Shown here: piece after piece, positions 46,621 through 57,340 of the stretch
How positions within the stretch are numbered: the stretch's first letter is position 1
Layout of the letters: the number at the start of each line of letters is the position of its first letter
Assembly: GCA_001692895.1 (NCBI GenBank)
Contig: KV748273.1
Span: 1-64,000, forward strand
Length of the DNA: 64,000 nt
From: Cenococcum geophilum 1.58
Lineage: Eukaryota; Ascomycota; Dothideomycetes; Gloniales; Gloniaceae
Reading direction: 5' to 3'
Notes under the pieces: generated by a model
Told to the model about the DNA's origin: nothing
Database searches by the model: none
The model's input: the letters and a program-made list of their open reading frames with translations, nothing else
Position numbers and translations under genes: made by a program

Positions 46621-48997
46621 TGTAACGGAATCCCCCAGAAGGTACATATTAGATAAGACAGTAAGAGGTTTTATCTATGTCCTATCCATATTCTATTTAT
46701 ATTTTAGATAACACAGTTAGATAAATAAGGGGCGAAGGGTTTTACTAGTGTCTTAAAAGGATTATATAGGGAAGCTGGTTCTCCTCTAAAGAAGAACTAG
46801 TAATTAGTCTCTAAATAAAAAAAGTTAGAAAGCATTTATCCTTTATTACGTAAAGATTGTTCTACCTTAACTTATCTTCTACTTACCTATAACTCTTATT
46901 CTATACTATTAATTAGGTAATTATACATTCCGGTTAAACTAGCCTCTTATAATTTTAATTACTTATAATCCTTTACGGAAAGAATATACGTTTATTAATT
47001 AATAATAATGGGCTATACTTCCTTACCCCTAAAATAACGCCCCTACTATAAGAGGCTTAGAGAGTCTCCCTAAAGGAGTATATTCCCTCTTCCTATAAAG
47101 AAGCCACGGCTAGTCTATTTAACCTTACGAGACCCTTAGAAATAATTACCGCTAAAAAGTCATTAGAGCGGTCGCTATATAAGACCCTATAAAAAAATAA
47201 AGGAGTTAAAGATATAATTAAGATAAGTATATTAAGACTACTAAAAATAATTGCAAGGATAATTAGGGGAAGTATAAATACCTTAAACACGAAGCGGACT
47301 TAAAAGGGCAATGCTATACTATACTGTAATATTAGAAAAACCCAAATTCCGTATAAAGGAATCTAGTAAGTATAATAGTCATAGTCTCTAGAACTGTAAT
47401 TGTTTTATCTATTAATGCGAAACTAAGTTTTAGCTAGATTTAAAACGTTACTCTAATAAGTATAATTAGACACTAATTACTTCTACCTTCCTACGTGGCA
47501 CTGTTAAGAGTTTATAGACACGCTATAAGAAGAAACTTACTATACCCCTTAAATTTAGCAAACTTAAGTCCTAGTTAGTTAATTAGGTCTAAGACCCTAC
47601 TAATTAAGGGATAGATTATAACTAGTAATACTATAACGCTAAATAGTAAGAAGGCTAGAGTGTAGTCTAGTTTATAAACTACTTAGAATAACTAGAAGAT
47701 AATATACCCTACTTAAACCTATAGGATAACACTATATAACTTTACCAGCTACTTACTAAGTTATAACTTAAGATTTAATAGGCTATATAGGAAAAGGGCG
47801 AAATTCCTACCTCTTAAGAAAAGCTTATCTCTAAAGTTACTTAGATTAAAAATATTAAAAAAGACTATTTAGGTAAGCGAAAGGAATAAGACGCTAATAA
47901 TAAAGAGCGTAGGACTAAACTTAGATTTAATAATAGGGGTAGATTCCAACCTAACCACTTTACGAAAGAATAACGTAGGTAGGCTTTAAAGCCCTAAAGC
48001 AACGCTAGTTAGCCCTAAAATAATAATAGGCAAAAACTTAATCTAAATAAGTAAAACCAAGAGTTATGTATTTGTTATAACTATGGTAAAAATGGCTATA
48101 TAAAGCGCTTATACTAATAAAAGAAATAAGAGTTAAATTAATTGGGAAAAAAGAGAGCCTAGTAGATCTTTACTCCCTTATACTAGGCTAATAAGAGAAG
48201 AAGGGAGTAAGCTACTATATAGTTATTCCTGTCTCTATTTAAGTTAATAATAAATAGGTAATATAAGACTGCCTTATAGACAGCAGCGCGACTATAGGGT
48301 TTATTTCTTAATTACTAGTAAAAGAATTAGATTTAGACCTTAGCGGTTTATAAGTGCGCACTATTTAAAGTATTAGAGGCTACTAGATTCTATATTATAG
48401 GGAATAGGCTTTTTTTATAGCTAGCTAGGATCGCGATAGTCTATAGAATATATAGGAGATACGCTTCTATACCGCAGAAATTAAGGGGTATAACTTTATT
48501 TTAGGATACCTATAGCTTTACTAAGTTAATCTAGACATTAATTAGCTTTTAGCCTTATATTAACATTAGGAGTTTTAACTATATATTATAGTTAAAGATT
48601 AAAAGACTTTCTTAAACTATATATAAGAAGAAGGGTAGGCATATATTATATATACTACTCTTAATACTAAGAACGGGGACACATAATATTTATTTTTAAA
48701 TATTTAGCTATATACAGTTAAGGAGCTAAAGATTCTATAAGAATATATAAACTTAAAGGATGTTTCTAATAAAGAGGCTATATAAACCTTACTTAACCCT
48801 ATATTAGTTAAGTATAAGATAAATATAGGGGATAAACAACCTCCTTTTAAACTACTATATAACCTATTGGAAAATTATAACATAGCCCGCCTCCACGTCG
48901 CCATACGGCCAAAAAGACTAAGAGTGCTTACGAACTTGTCGCAAGCGCGGCGGGACCTAATATATATACTCTTACAAAAATAAGCTGGCGGTATTAT

Positions 48998-49110
48998 ATA
49001 CTAGCGTCTATATATTACTTGGCAGCATCTACCTCAACAACGCACAATGCTGAGACCTCCCGCAATATTCGCGAATATCAAACGCAGTCACTACGTGGCT
49101 AATTCGCTTT
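48998..49110 (+). repeat. Split direct repeat A1 of element J
   Basis: 113 bases starting atactagcgtctatatatta and ending ggctaattcgcttt, matching A2 at 53,470-53,582 with mostly C/T and G/A differences. It contains the palindromic word atattcgcgaatat. Confidence 0.9.
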
Positions 49111-49309
49111 TAATATTACTAAACTTATTAATATTCATTATACATTTATCATCCATTCGTTTAAGAATTATTTTATAACGCTATTACTGCTTATAACCAA
49201 CTAGAAGACTTATACGTGTATATAATCCCAACAAGCAAACCCACCTAAATAACCTACCTTAACTACACCATCGTCTACAACCGCTACATCCTCCTTTACT
49301 AGTTCTATA

Positions 49310-50200
49310 ATGCCATCTAAGGCTAATATACGCACCGCTGCCGTAGAAGAGCGCGAAATTGCTAAAGAGTAAAGGGAATAAGCCTAAGATAAAAGGGAGA
49401 TTTAGAAGTATAAGGAAGAGCGCAAAGCCTACTTAGCGGAGGAGGCTTACTAGCATAAATACCACCTAGCTTAAATAGCTTAATTATAGTTAGGCTTGGC
49501 CGCTTTAGCCTTATAGGCCACCACAACAGCTGCTATAGCTAATGTCCTTAGTGAGCCTCTCCCTCCTAGCATAAAGTCGCTTGAACTCCGCCTTCCTAGT
49601 GTTATAAAAAGGGATTACCTAGACATTTTTAAGGGTACCTTTAATCTAGTAAACCTCGCCTATCTTTAAGTCTATACTGCTTAAATTAAGATCGCCAATA
49701 AGACACGGATTAAGAATAGTACTCTAGTTATAAGGAAGGCAAAGGTAGACAGGAAGCTATTTATAGATAAAGGCGTCTAGTTTAAAGGTTTTACTAACTA
49801 TGTAGTTATTACTAGCACCCTCTATATATACCCGCTGGACCTTATTGCTAGCATACTTCTCTAAATAAATATAATTCGTACCTTATTAACCTAGTATATC
49901 TAGGTAGATTATATACTTAACTTAGCACTTAACTATTATACCTTTATAATAACCAATGGCTAACTAAAGCCCGCTAATTAGCAAATACTAGCCTAGTATA
50001 CAGCGCCATACCTTATAATGTCTAGTGCTATCGGCTTTGCCGCCTTAAAGAGACCTAGGTTAGATACCTCCTATACCTCTAATACCTACCGCAGGTTTAA
50101 TAGCAAAGGCTATAATAATATAGCTTACAAATACCCGCATAAGTGCTTAAAGTGTAGTAAAGATCACACTGTATTATCTAAAGCTTGCGCCTAGAAATAG
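49310..50200 (+). mobile_element. Element J, gag-like region with Cys-His knuckle (fossil)
   Basis: Plus-strand frames are Ala/Leu/Glu-rich at the start. Near the end (50,143-50,190) a C-x2-C-x3-H-x6-C knuckle is still readable, similar to those of DIRS-type gag proteins. It is broken many times. Confidence 0.65.
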
Positions 50201-50479
50201 TAAGGCGAACCTTACAAAGTAAGGTCTAGCCTAATAATAACACTAACTTTAATTATACGCCTAGGACCTAGGCTTAATACGTCACTATTATTCTCTACCT
50301 TTATAAAGGCGAAGGCTCTCCACTACTCTCTATTACCCCTAAGGATCTTAGTATAGCACTCCCTTCTATTTAACTACCTAGGCAATCTACTAGCCACCTT
50401 AGTAGGCATCTTAACCTATAGCTGCAAGATAGGAGCTAAGTCTATCCCTACCCTAAGATCTTATAGGAACCATAACTCC

Positions 50480-51850
50480 TCTTAGAATAACGCCAACCTT
50501 ATCTCTAAGAAGATAATATCAGACCTTAAAAAAGGATATATTAGAATCGCGACAGGGCCTATTATAGTTTTACCTCTTAGCCTAGTGCTAAAATCGGATG
50601 GAGAATACCGCCGAATTTACAATCTCTCCTTTTTACTAGTATCTTTAGTTAATGACGCAATCCCAGAAGAATATAAAGCACTAGTATACACTATAGTTAC
50701 CGCTATTTAAGCCCACGTTATTTCTATAGGTTGTAGATATCTACTACTTAAAAGAGATATTAAAGACGCGTTTTATATAGTCCCCCTATCTTATAGGGCA
50801 AGAACATTAATAGGCTTCTCCTAAGAAGGTATTACCTACTAGAAATACTACCTATCCTTCGGTCTTTAAACTGCGCTGCTTATATTTAACCTCTTCGCGA
50901 AAGGCCTATACTAAATACTCTATTTATAACTACCTTATAAGGTAGAACACTACCTAAATAACTTTATTTTTATCCTTACTAACCCAAACAACTTAGCGGC
51001 TGTCACCTAAACTTATATCTCTATCACTAACTCCCTAGGTATCCCTTAAAATAGCTCTAAAGACATAGCAGGAACTATTATTAAAGTTCTAGGATATACT
51101 ATTAACACTATATAAATATAAACGCGATTATTACTACAGAAATAATTACGTGCTATTAAGAAAGTCACTACCGCACTCTAATACGGCTTATTATCGTTCC
51201 TTTAAGCCTAGCAGCTTGCGGGCTACCTTATATAGTGCGCCCATATAATTAAACTTAGTTAATCTTACTTTAGATCCCTTTAGATCTTTATTACTACTTA
51301 GCCGAAGACTCTAGCAAATAAGTATAAACCTAGGCAATTTAGCACTAAGTTGCGAAGTGACTTATATATCTAGCTTAACCTACTTACTACGAGTAATAGG
51401 GTATTGTTCTTTAACGACGTTAAGCATACCTGTATTTATCTCTTTATTAATACCTCTACCTAGTTTAGGTTTGGCGGCTTTTACTTTTTTAAGGAACTTA
51501 AACATGAGGATAACTAGTAGTAGTATATAGCTAACCTCCCTTAATCTTAGGCGTTTAGCACATTACCTAAGCCCAGTTAATAAGTAGACTATATTAATCC
51601 GAAAGAGATATATGCTATTACTTACGCATTTAATCTATAGTCTACTAACTAGCAGTATAGCGCGCTATCTATTTACACTAATAGTATAGTGGTTTACTAG
51701 GGCATTAAGAAAACCGTTATCCGTGGCGTAGCAAATAAATCGCTCTGTAAGATTATACTGGCTGCTATAGCTTACGATATTACAATATCCGCGAAGTAGA
51801 TCTTAGGTAATTTAAATAGCTTAGCTAATACACTATCTTAATTCTAGGCC
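50480..51850 (+). mobile_element. Element J, RT and RNase H region (fossil)
   Basis: RT blocks appear in DIRS order: RRIYNLS near 50,610, a DIKDAF block near 50,755, a LSFGL block near 50,855 and the active-site region near 50,950-50,980. An RNase H-like stretch follows at about 51,390-51,850. The blocks resemble DIRS/Ngaro more than Ty3/gypsy. It is broken many times. Confidence 0.75.
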
Positions 51851-52149
51851 GCGGCTATCTATTAATTCTGCCCATATTAGGCCCTTAATTTATTACTACT
51901 AAAGCTAATAAGTTTTTAATAGGTGCTGTAAACCCAACGGACTACTTATAACCGCCTATAAACTTTAAAGATAATATTAACGCGCCATCTAACCTCTACG
52001 CGCTCCTTCTCTGGAACGGCCTTACGCTAGTAACCTATAGGAACTATTCCCTAGTAGTTAATAGCTAGGAGTTATACTACGCACTTAAAGGAGTCTCCCC
52101 CTACCTAGCTAAGCCGCGTGAACTAGGTGAATGGATTACCCGCTATATA

Positions 52150-52940
52150 TTTAGTACCTTCTAGCTATAGATAGGTAGGCTTAAGGCCGAAACCTTACGA
52201 GCCTACGTCTCCGCAATTCGCTCGCGCTACGTAGATTACGGTATCTTAATTATAGCATTTAAGGATCCTATAGTACACCGATTACTTACTAGAGCAGCCG
52301 CTATCTCTCCCTTAGTAAAAAAGGACAAGTAACCCATTACTAGGGACATTCTAGCCCAGGTAATGATATACGGCCCATTGCTACTAGATGTTAACACTAA
52401 TGCCGTATTCACCCTCGCATTTGCTAGATTTCTATAGATAGGCGAGATTATATATACTATGGCGGAGCTTAAGAACCAAACAATCTTCCTAGCGAAAAAG
52501 GCCACTTAATACGATATCACCTTTACGCCTAGTGAGATAATATTCCGCCTTAAATAGAGTAAAGACGATAAGCAACACTAGGGCGTTAACGTCGCCATTA
52601 CGGCGGTAGGCGGCCTATTATACCCAGTCGCTGCTATAATAAAGCTGTTTAATAGGGACCCTTAACCCCTTAACTCTCCCTTATTTAGTCTTAATAGTAA
52701 ACCCTTTACCTTTCTAGGGGTTCGTAAGATCCTTTCCTCCTATCTAGTAGCTGCTAGGATTAACCTAAGTAGTTACTTAAACCACTCCTTCCGCTAGGGC
52801 GCTGCCCAGTTCGCTAAAGATTTAGGGTGTTTATATTAGCAAATTCAGCAGCTAGGTCAGTGGTTATTAAAAGCCTTTTGCCTATATATTAGGATTAAGA
52901 CTACTAACCTCTGTCGCCTTAACTCTTACTTTTAGTATAG
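52150..52940 (+). mobile_element. Element J, tyrosine recombinase region (fossil)
   Basis: The C-terminal part shows the box I region (IGEI near 52,440), a long spacer, the HSFR box near 52,784-52,795 and a following G-x-W...Y region near 52,855-52,890, the layout of phage-type tyrosine recombinases. The 89-codon minus-strand frame at 52,236-52,505 is a shadow. Confidence 0.75.
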
Positions 52941-53029
52941 TATACCGCTCTTAGCGTAAGGATTACTATGTAGTAGGTTAAGATATTAAGAGGGCCGCTA
53001 AGGCGCTAGTAGTAAGTAAGCTAATAGCA

Positions 53030-53054
53030 ATTTTCTATGCCGGGCATAGAAAAT
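53030..53054. other. 25-base near-perfect palindrome in element J
   Basis: attttctatgc and gcatagaaaat flank a cgg centre, followed by cctaattag. A close copy with the same following word lies at 62,947-62,971 in element I. Confidence 0.75.
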
Positions 53055-53083
53055 CCTAATTAGTTAGCTTATAACTTAGGGTT

Positions 53084-53289
53084 AGCAGAATATAGCAGAA
53101 TACGATAATATAGCAGAACTTAGCAGAATGCGATAATATAGCAGAACTTGGCAGAATGCGATAATATGGCAGAATTTGGCAGAATATAATAATGTGGCAG
53201 AATTTGGTAGAATATGATAATGTGGCAGAATTTGGCAGAATGCGACAAGGTGGTAGAATTTGGCAGAATATAGCAGAATGCGGTAATGT
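53084..53289 (+). repeat. Minisatellite, 28-base unit, about 7 copies, in element J
   Basis: Six units of the type agcagaacttagcagaatgc plus gataatat and one longer unit sit between the recombinase region and repeat B1. The agcagaa word also recurs in the LTRs of element E. Confidence 0.85.
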
Positions 53290-53309
53290 CTTATTAGGCG
53301 TAGGAGCTT

Positions 53310-53471
53310 CGCTTAGGGATATCTGGCCGCTTTAGGGCAAATCCTTAGTAGATTTAAGTGCTAGGAACTAGTAAAACTGCTAAGAACTAGCCCTAGAGCG
53401 ACCTTATAGCCCTGCGCCTCCCAATTATATAAAAATTAAAATATCCCCTTACGTGACTGCGATAGATAGAT
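53310..53471 (+). repeat. Split direct repeat B1 of element J
   Basis: About 162 bases, from cgcttagggatatctgg to gactgcgatagatagat, repeated 423 bases downstream as B2. It abuts A2. Confidence 0.88.
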
Positions 53472-53582
53472 ACTAGCGTCTATATATTGCTTAGTAGCAT
53501 CTACCTCAGCAACGCATAATGCTGAGACCTCCCGTAATATTCGCGAATATTAAACGCAGTCACTACGTGGCTAATTTGCTTT
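53470..53582 (+). repeat. Split direct repeat A2 of element J
   Basis: 113 bases matching A1 at 48,998-49,110. Downstream of it (about 53,631-53,697) is a third, weaker B-like stretch before B2. Confidence 0.88.
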
Positions 53583-53732
53583 CCCTACCCGCCATCCCTT
53601 GCACTTAGTATGCATTATATATAGATAGCGCTTTAAGGTAATTCTTTAGTAGGTGCTAGGAACTAGTAAAACCACTAAGAGCTAGCCTTAATGCGACTAC
53701 TATAGTTAGATAGTCTTATAGCTATAGGCTTG

Positions 53733-53894
53733 CGGTTAGGGATATCTGGCCGCTTTAGGGCAAATCCTTAGCAGATTTAAGTGCTAGGAACTAGCAAAAC
53801 TGCTAAGAACTAGCCCTAGAGCGACCTTATAGCCCTGCGCCTCCCAATTATACAAAAATTAAAATATCCCCTTACGTGACTGCGATAGATAGAT
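53733..53894 (+). repeat. Split direct repeat B2 of element J
   Basis: About 162 bases matching B1. Element H resumes within ten bases after it. Confidence 0.88.
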
Positions 53895-56800
53895 TAATAT
53901 ATAGTAAATAATCTTTAAAGAGGATAGATTTAGCCCTTTATAAGCCTAGTAGGGGCACTAATTATATTTATACCTAAGAAGGATAAAACCCTTCGCCTCT
54001 ATATTAACTATTAGGCGCTAAATAAGATTACTATAAAGAATTGCTACTTATTACCCTTAATAGGGGAGCTTATTAATAGGCTATTAGGCGTAAAAATATT
54101 TATAAAATTAGATCTAAAAGATATATACTATTAAATCCAAATTAAAGCCGGCGATAAGTAGAAAACGGCGTTCTAAATATAATACGGCCACTTTAAGTAC
54201 CTAGTAATACTATTTGGGCTTACTAACACACTAGCGATATTTCAGGCCTATATTAATAAGGTATTACTAGGCCCATCAGATACAATATATATAGTCCACT
54301 TTAATAACATTATAGTCTACTCTAATAACTATAAAGTATATACGTACTACGTACGAATAGTACTAGAAAGACTATAGGAATATAAGCTCTATATAAACCA
54401 AAAAAGTACACATTTTATACTACTAGTATTAATTTTTTAAGCTTTATTATTAGTATTAATGGAGTATTAATAAGGAAAAGTTGGGTAGACGCTATTAGGG
54501 AATAGCCCTACCTTATAATATTTAGAGAAGTGTAGGTTTTTTTAGGTATAGTGAACTTCTACTAAACGTTTATTATTTACTATTTATAAGTAATACTCCT
54601 AATTACTAATCTACTAAAAGGATCTAAGAATAGTAAGAAGTTAGGCCCCTCTATATTTAAGGAAGCTACTAAGTAGGCTATAAACTAGTTAAAGAATTTG
54701 TTTATATCGGCGCCTATCCTAATATACTTCTACTAAAAGCTATATATATACCTTAAAACGAATATATCCAGCTTTACCCTAGGGGTAATTATATCTTAAT
54801 TAAAAGACGGAGAATGGCGTCCTATAGCGTTTTAGTTAAGGAAAATGACCCCTATAAAATAGCGTTATATAACGCATAACTAGAAGCTACTTATAATAGT
54901 TATAGTAATAAAGCACTGGCGGCATTATTGTATAGGAAGCAATTACCCTATTAATGTCCTTATAGATTATAACAACCTAAAATACTTTATAATTATAAAG
55001 GTATTAAGTAGTTAATAAGCTAGATAGGCAGAGGTACTATTATAGTATAACTTTAAAATTACGTACTGCCTATGAAAGATAAATCCCGCTAATAGGTTAT
55101 TAAGATGTCTAGATTATAAGATAGAAAGGATCTAGGATAGTATAGGGGAAATAATCCCTATATTGTAAAATTTGCTTAGGAAAGAAAACTCTTTTTCTAA
55201 AACTATAGAATTTTATAATAGAGTAGAGGTCCTAGTAATATAGCTATAAAGCGCCATAATTATAGAGCCGTAGGATATAGTTATGGACTAGGTTATAGGC
55301 CATGCAGATATTATAAAGTTAGCGTACCCTAGAATTAGTGAGAATTCTATAAAATGTGCTAAGGGTATTACGGCACCTTTAACTTAATAGCGTATTAGCT
55401 ATAAATATCTAAATCTAAGGAGAATAGGTAAGATATCTATCTATAGCGTGGTATACTATATAATAGTAGAAGAATATACTAGCACTAATAGTTTAAAACG
55501 TCTTATACTACGCCTTATGTTTATAATAGCGGTAGGCAAAATAGAAGTAAGTAATCTATATAAAATATTTTTAAATCTTCTCCTTTAAGCATAATACAGG
55601 GACGCCTTTATTTTTAGGGAGAGGTAGAAAAATATAGTAGAGACTAACTTAGCTAAAGTTACTAAAAAGCTGTAGTAGTAAGACTAAAAGGGTTTGTTAT
55701 ACTTTAAGGGTACTATATATATCCTAAAGGACTAAGCGGTTTAAGATAAAATTCTAAAGGTCTTTTATAATAACCCTCTTAGGGGTTACTACGGTGCTAA
55801 TAGAACCCTTAAGGCCGTTTAAAGGAAATACTTTTAAAATAGAATATCTAAAGTAGCTAAGGACTATATATTAAGATATAATATATACTAAAGGGTATAG
55901 ATATTTAGACATCACCTATATAGTAAGTTATTAGTGCTTTTTATTCCGCAGAGACCTATATTAGAATTAATAATAGATTTTATAATAGGCTTACCCCCTA
56001 CTAAAATAAGAACGGGAGAGGTTACTAATACTATTCTAGTAATCGTTAATAGATATACAGGGTTTTTGGGGTACTTTACTATTATAATAATAATTACGGC
56101 AGCAGAATTAGTAAACCTATTTTTAAAATAGTAGCTCTTATTTAGTACGCTAAGGGGAATTATATTTAATAGAGGTACCGTATTTAATAGCGTATTCTAG
56201 TCTTTATTCTATCTCTTATTAAAAATACGGTAAAGGATAAGTACTGCCTTTTACCTATAAATAAATGGGCTAATAAAGCGTCTAAATGTATTATTAGAAC
56301 ACTACCTCTACTGCTATATTAATTATTAACAAGATAGTTAGATATTGTAGTTAGCTTTAGCGCAATATATATATAATATAAGCATCTATAGTAGTATAAA
56401 AATAACCCCTTATAAAGCATTATATAGGGTAAAAGCAAATAACCTATAAAACGTTAAGGACATCGTTCCTAAAAGGGGGCACTAGTATATCTAAAAGAAT
56501 TAAGCAAATAAGAATTCGTAGAAAAGAACTTAAAAAGTACTTACTAGACGCCTAGGCCGTATAAAAAAGGTACTATAACGAAAAATATATACTAAAAGAA
56601 TTTAAGATAGGAGATAAAGTCTTACTATTTATAAAAAATATCTAAATAAAACGTATTAAGAAGAAGCTAGATTACTAGTAGCTCGGACCCTTTAAAATAG
56701 TTAGGAAAACTAAAGAAAATTAAGCCTATAAATTAGAACTATCGAAATTATATTTAATATATTCTATATTTTATATTTCCTTACTAAAGCTATACTAAAG

Positions 56801-57010
56801 AAGAGATGGTATAGAACTATTACTACCTAGCGAAATTAATAGGGAACTAAAATAGAATATAGAAGATATTTTAGACTAAAGATAGTGCTAAAAAAAAGCG
56901 CGAATATTTAGTTTATTAAGAAGGATACTTTTAAGCGTATAATAATTAGGAACCTAAGAAGTACCTTTAGCCGGGATATAATACGGCAATTAAAACCTTC
57001 CTAAGGACTA

Positions 57011-57237
57011 TATTAGCGACTTAGTTAATTAAAATATAGGCACAGTAAAAGGGACGTGCAAGCCTATATGATTGGATTGTCTATAAACGAAAATATAAAG
57101 CTAAGAAAAGGAAAGGAGAAGAAGAGCAGCGCCATTTAGTGTTTTATAAGATCTTTACGTTACGTAACCGCAATATACGGCAATCTATAGCAACTTACCG
57201 GTGCAAAGTTCTACCAAGTTCTGTTAGTGCCGTAATA
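57011..57237 (-). repeat. 3' LTR of element F
   Basis: On the plus strand it runs from tattagcgacttagtt to gttagtgccgtaata, 227 bases. It is recognisably related to the 244-base LTRs of A. The polypurine tract (accaccccctc on the plus strand) follows at about 57,241. Confidence 0.88.
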
Positions 57238-57284
57238 TTACCACCCCCTCTAAAAAAGCCTACCCTTAGGCTTTATTGCTAAAA

Positions 57285-57340
57285 GTCTTAGCAAGAGAAT
57301 CTAACTAATTAGATAACTTTAACCGCCGGTTAAAGTTCCT
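57285..57340. repeat. 56-base module with palindromic core, in F
   Basis: It begins gtcttagcaagagaatct and contains aactttaaccgccggttaaa, whose two halves are almost perfect reverse complements. A reverse-complement copy lies at 62,863-62,919. The sister element A lacks it at the matching place (about 3,900-3,930), so it looks like a small insertion in F. Confidence 0.7.

Larger units (their letters stand above)
48889..53898 (+). mobile_element. Element J: tyrosine-recombinase retrotransposon, Ngaro/PAT-type ends (fossil)
   Basis: J lies inside the RT region of H. Repeats follow the A1-ORFs-B1-A2-B2 plan known from Ngaro and PAT-like elements: A1 48,998-49,110, B1 about 53,310-53,471, A2 53,470-53,582, B2 about 53,733-53,894. 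Between them the plus strand reads gag-like sequence with a Cys-His knuckle, a DIRS-type RT, an RNase H and a C-terminal tyrosine recombinase instead of an integrase. Such elements integrate by recombination of a circular DNA copy. A 110-base piece (48,889-48,997) lies outside A1 and is unexplained. It carries dozens of breaks. Confidence 0.8.
46621..57010 (+). mobile_element. Ty3/gypsy element H (fossil), split by J, 3' end lost
   Basis: H starts with an LTR-like tgtaacggaatccccc next to transposon G. Plus-strand order is gag about 46,990-48,050, CCHC zinc knuckle about 48,064-48,112, protease about 48,240-48,530 and the start of RT. Element J interrupts (48,889-53,898). Then come RT to about 54,440, RNase H about 54,720-55,100, integrase about 55,600-56,500 (core open at 55,934-56,131) and a degraded chromodomain at about 56,860-56,990. 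The 3' LTR is missing because the LTR of F abuts at 57,011. It is broken many times. The 5' LTR length cannot be fixed without its partner. Confidence 0.85.

Noticed and set aside
52150-52940. Tyrosine recombinase as a Starship captain
   Set aside because: A DIRS-type RT and RNase H directly precede it and split direct repeats frame the unit, so it belongs to a Ngaro/PAT-type retrotransposon.
53084-53289. Short regular repeats as a CRISPR array
   Set aside because: Units are contiguous 28-base tandem copies without unique spacers, in a fungal genome.
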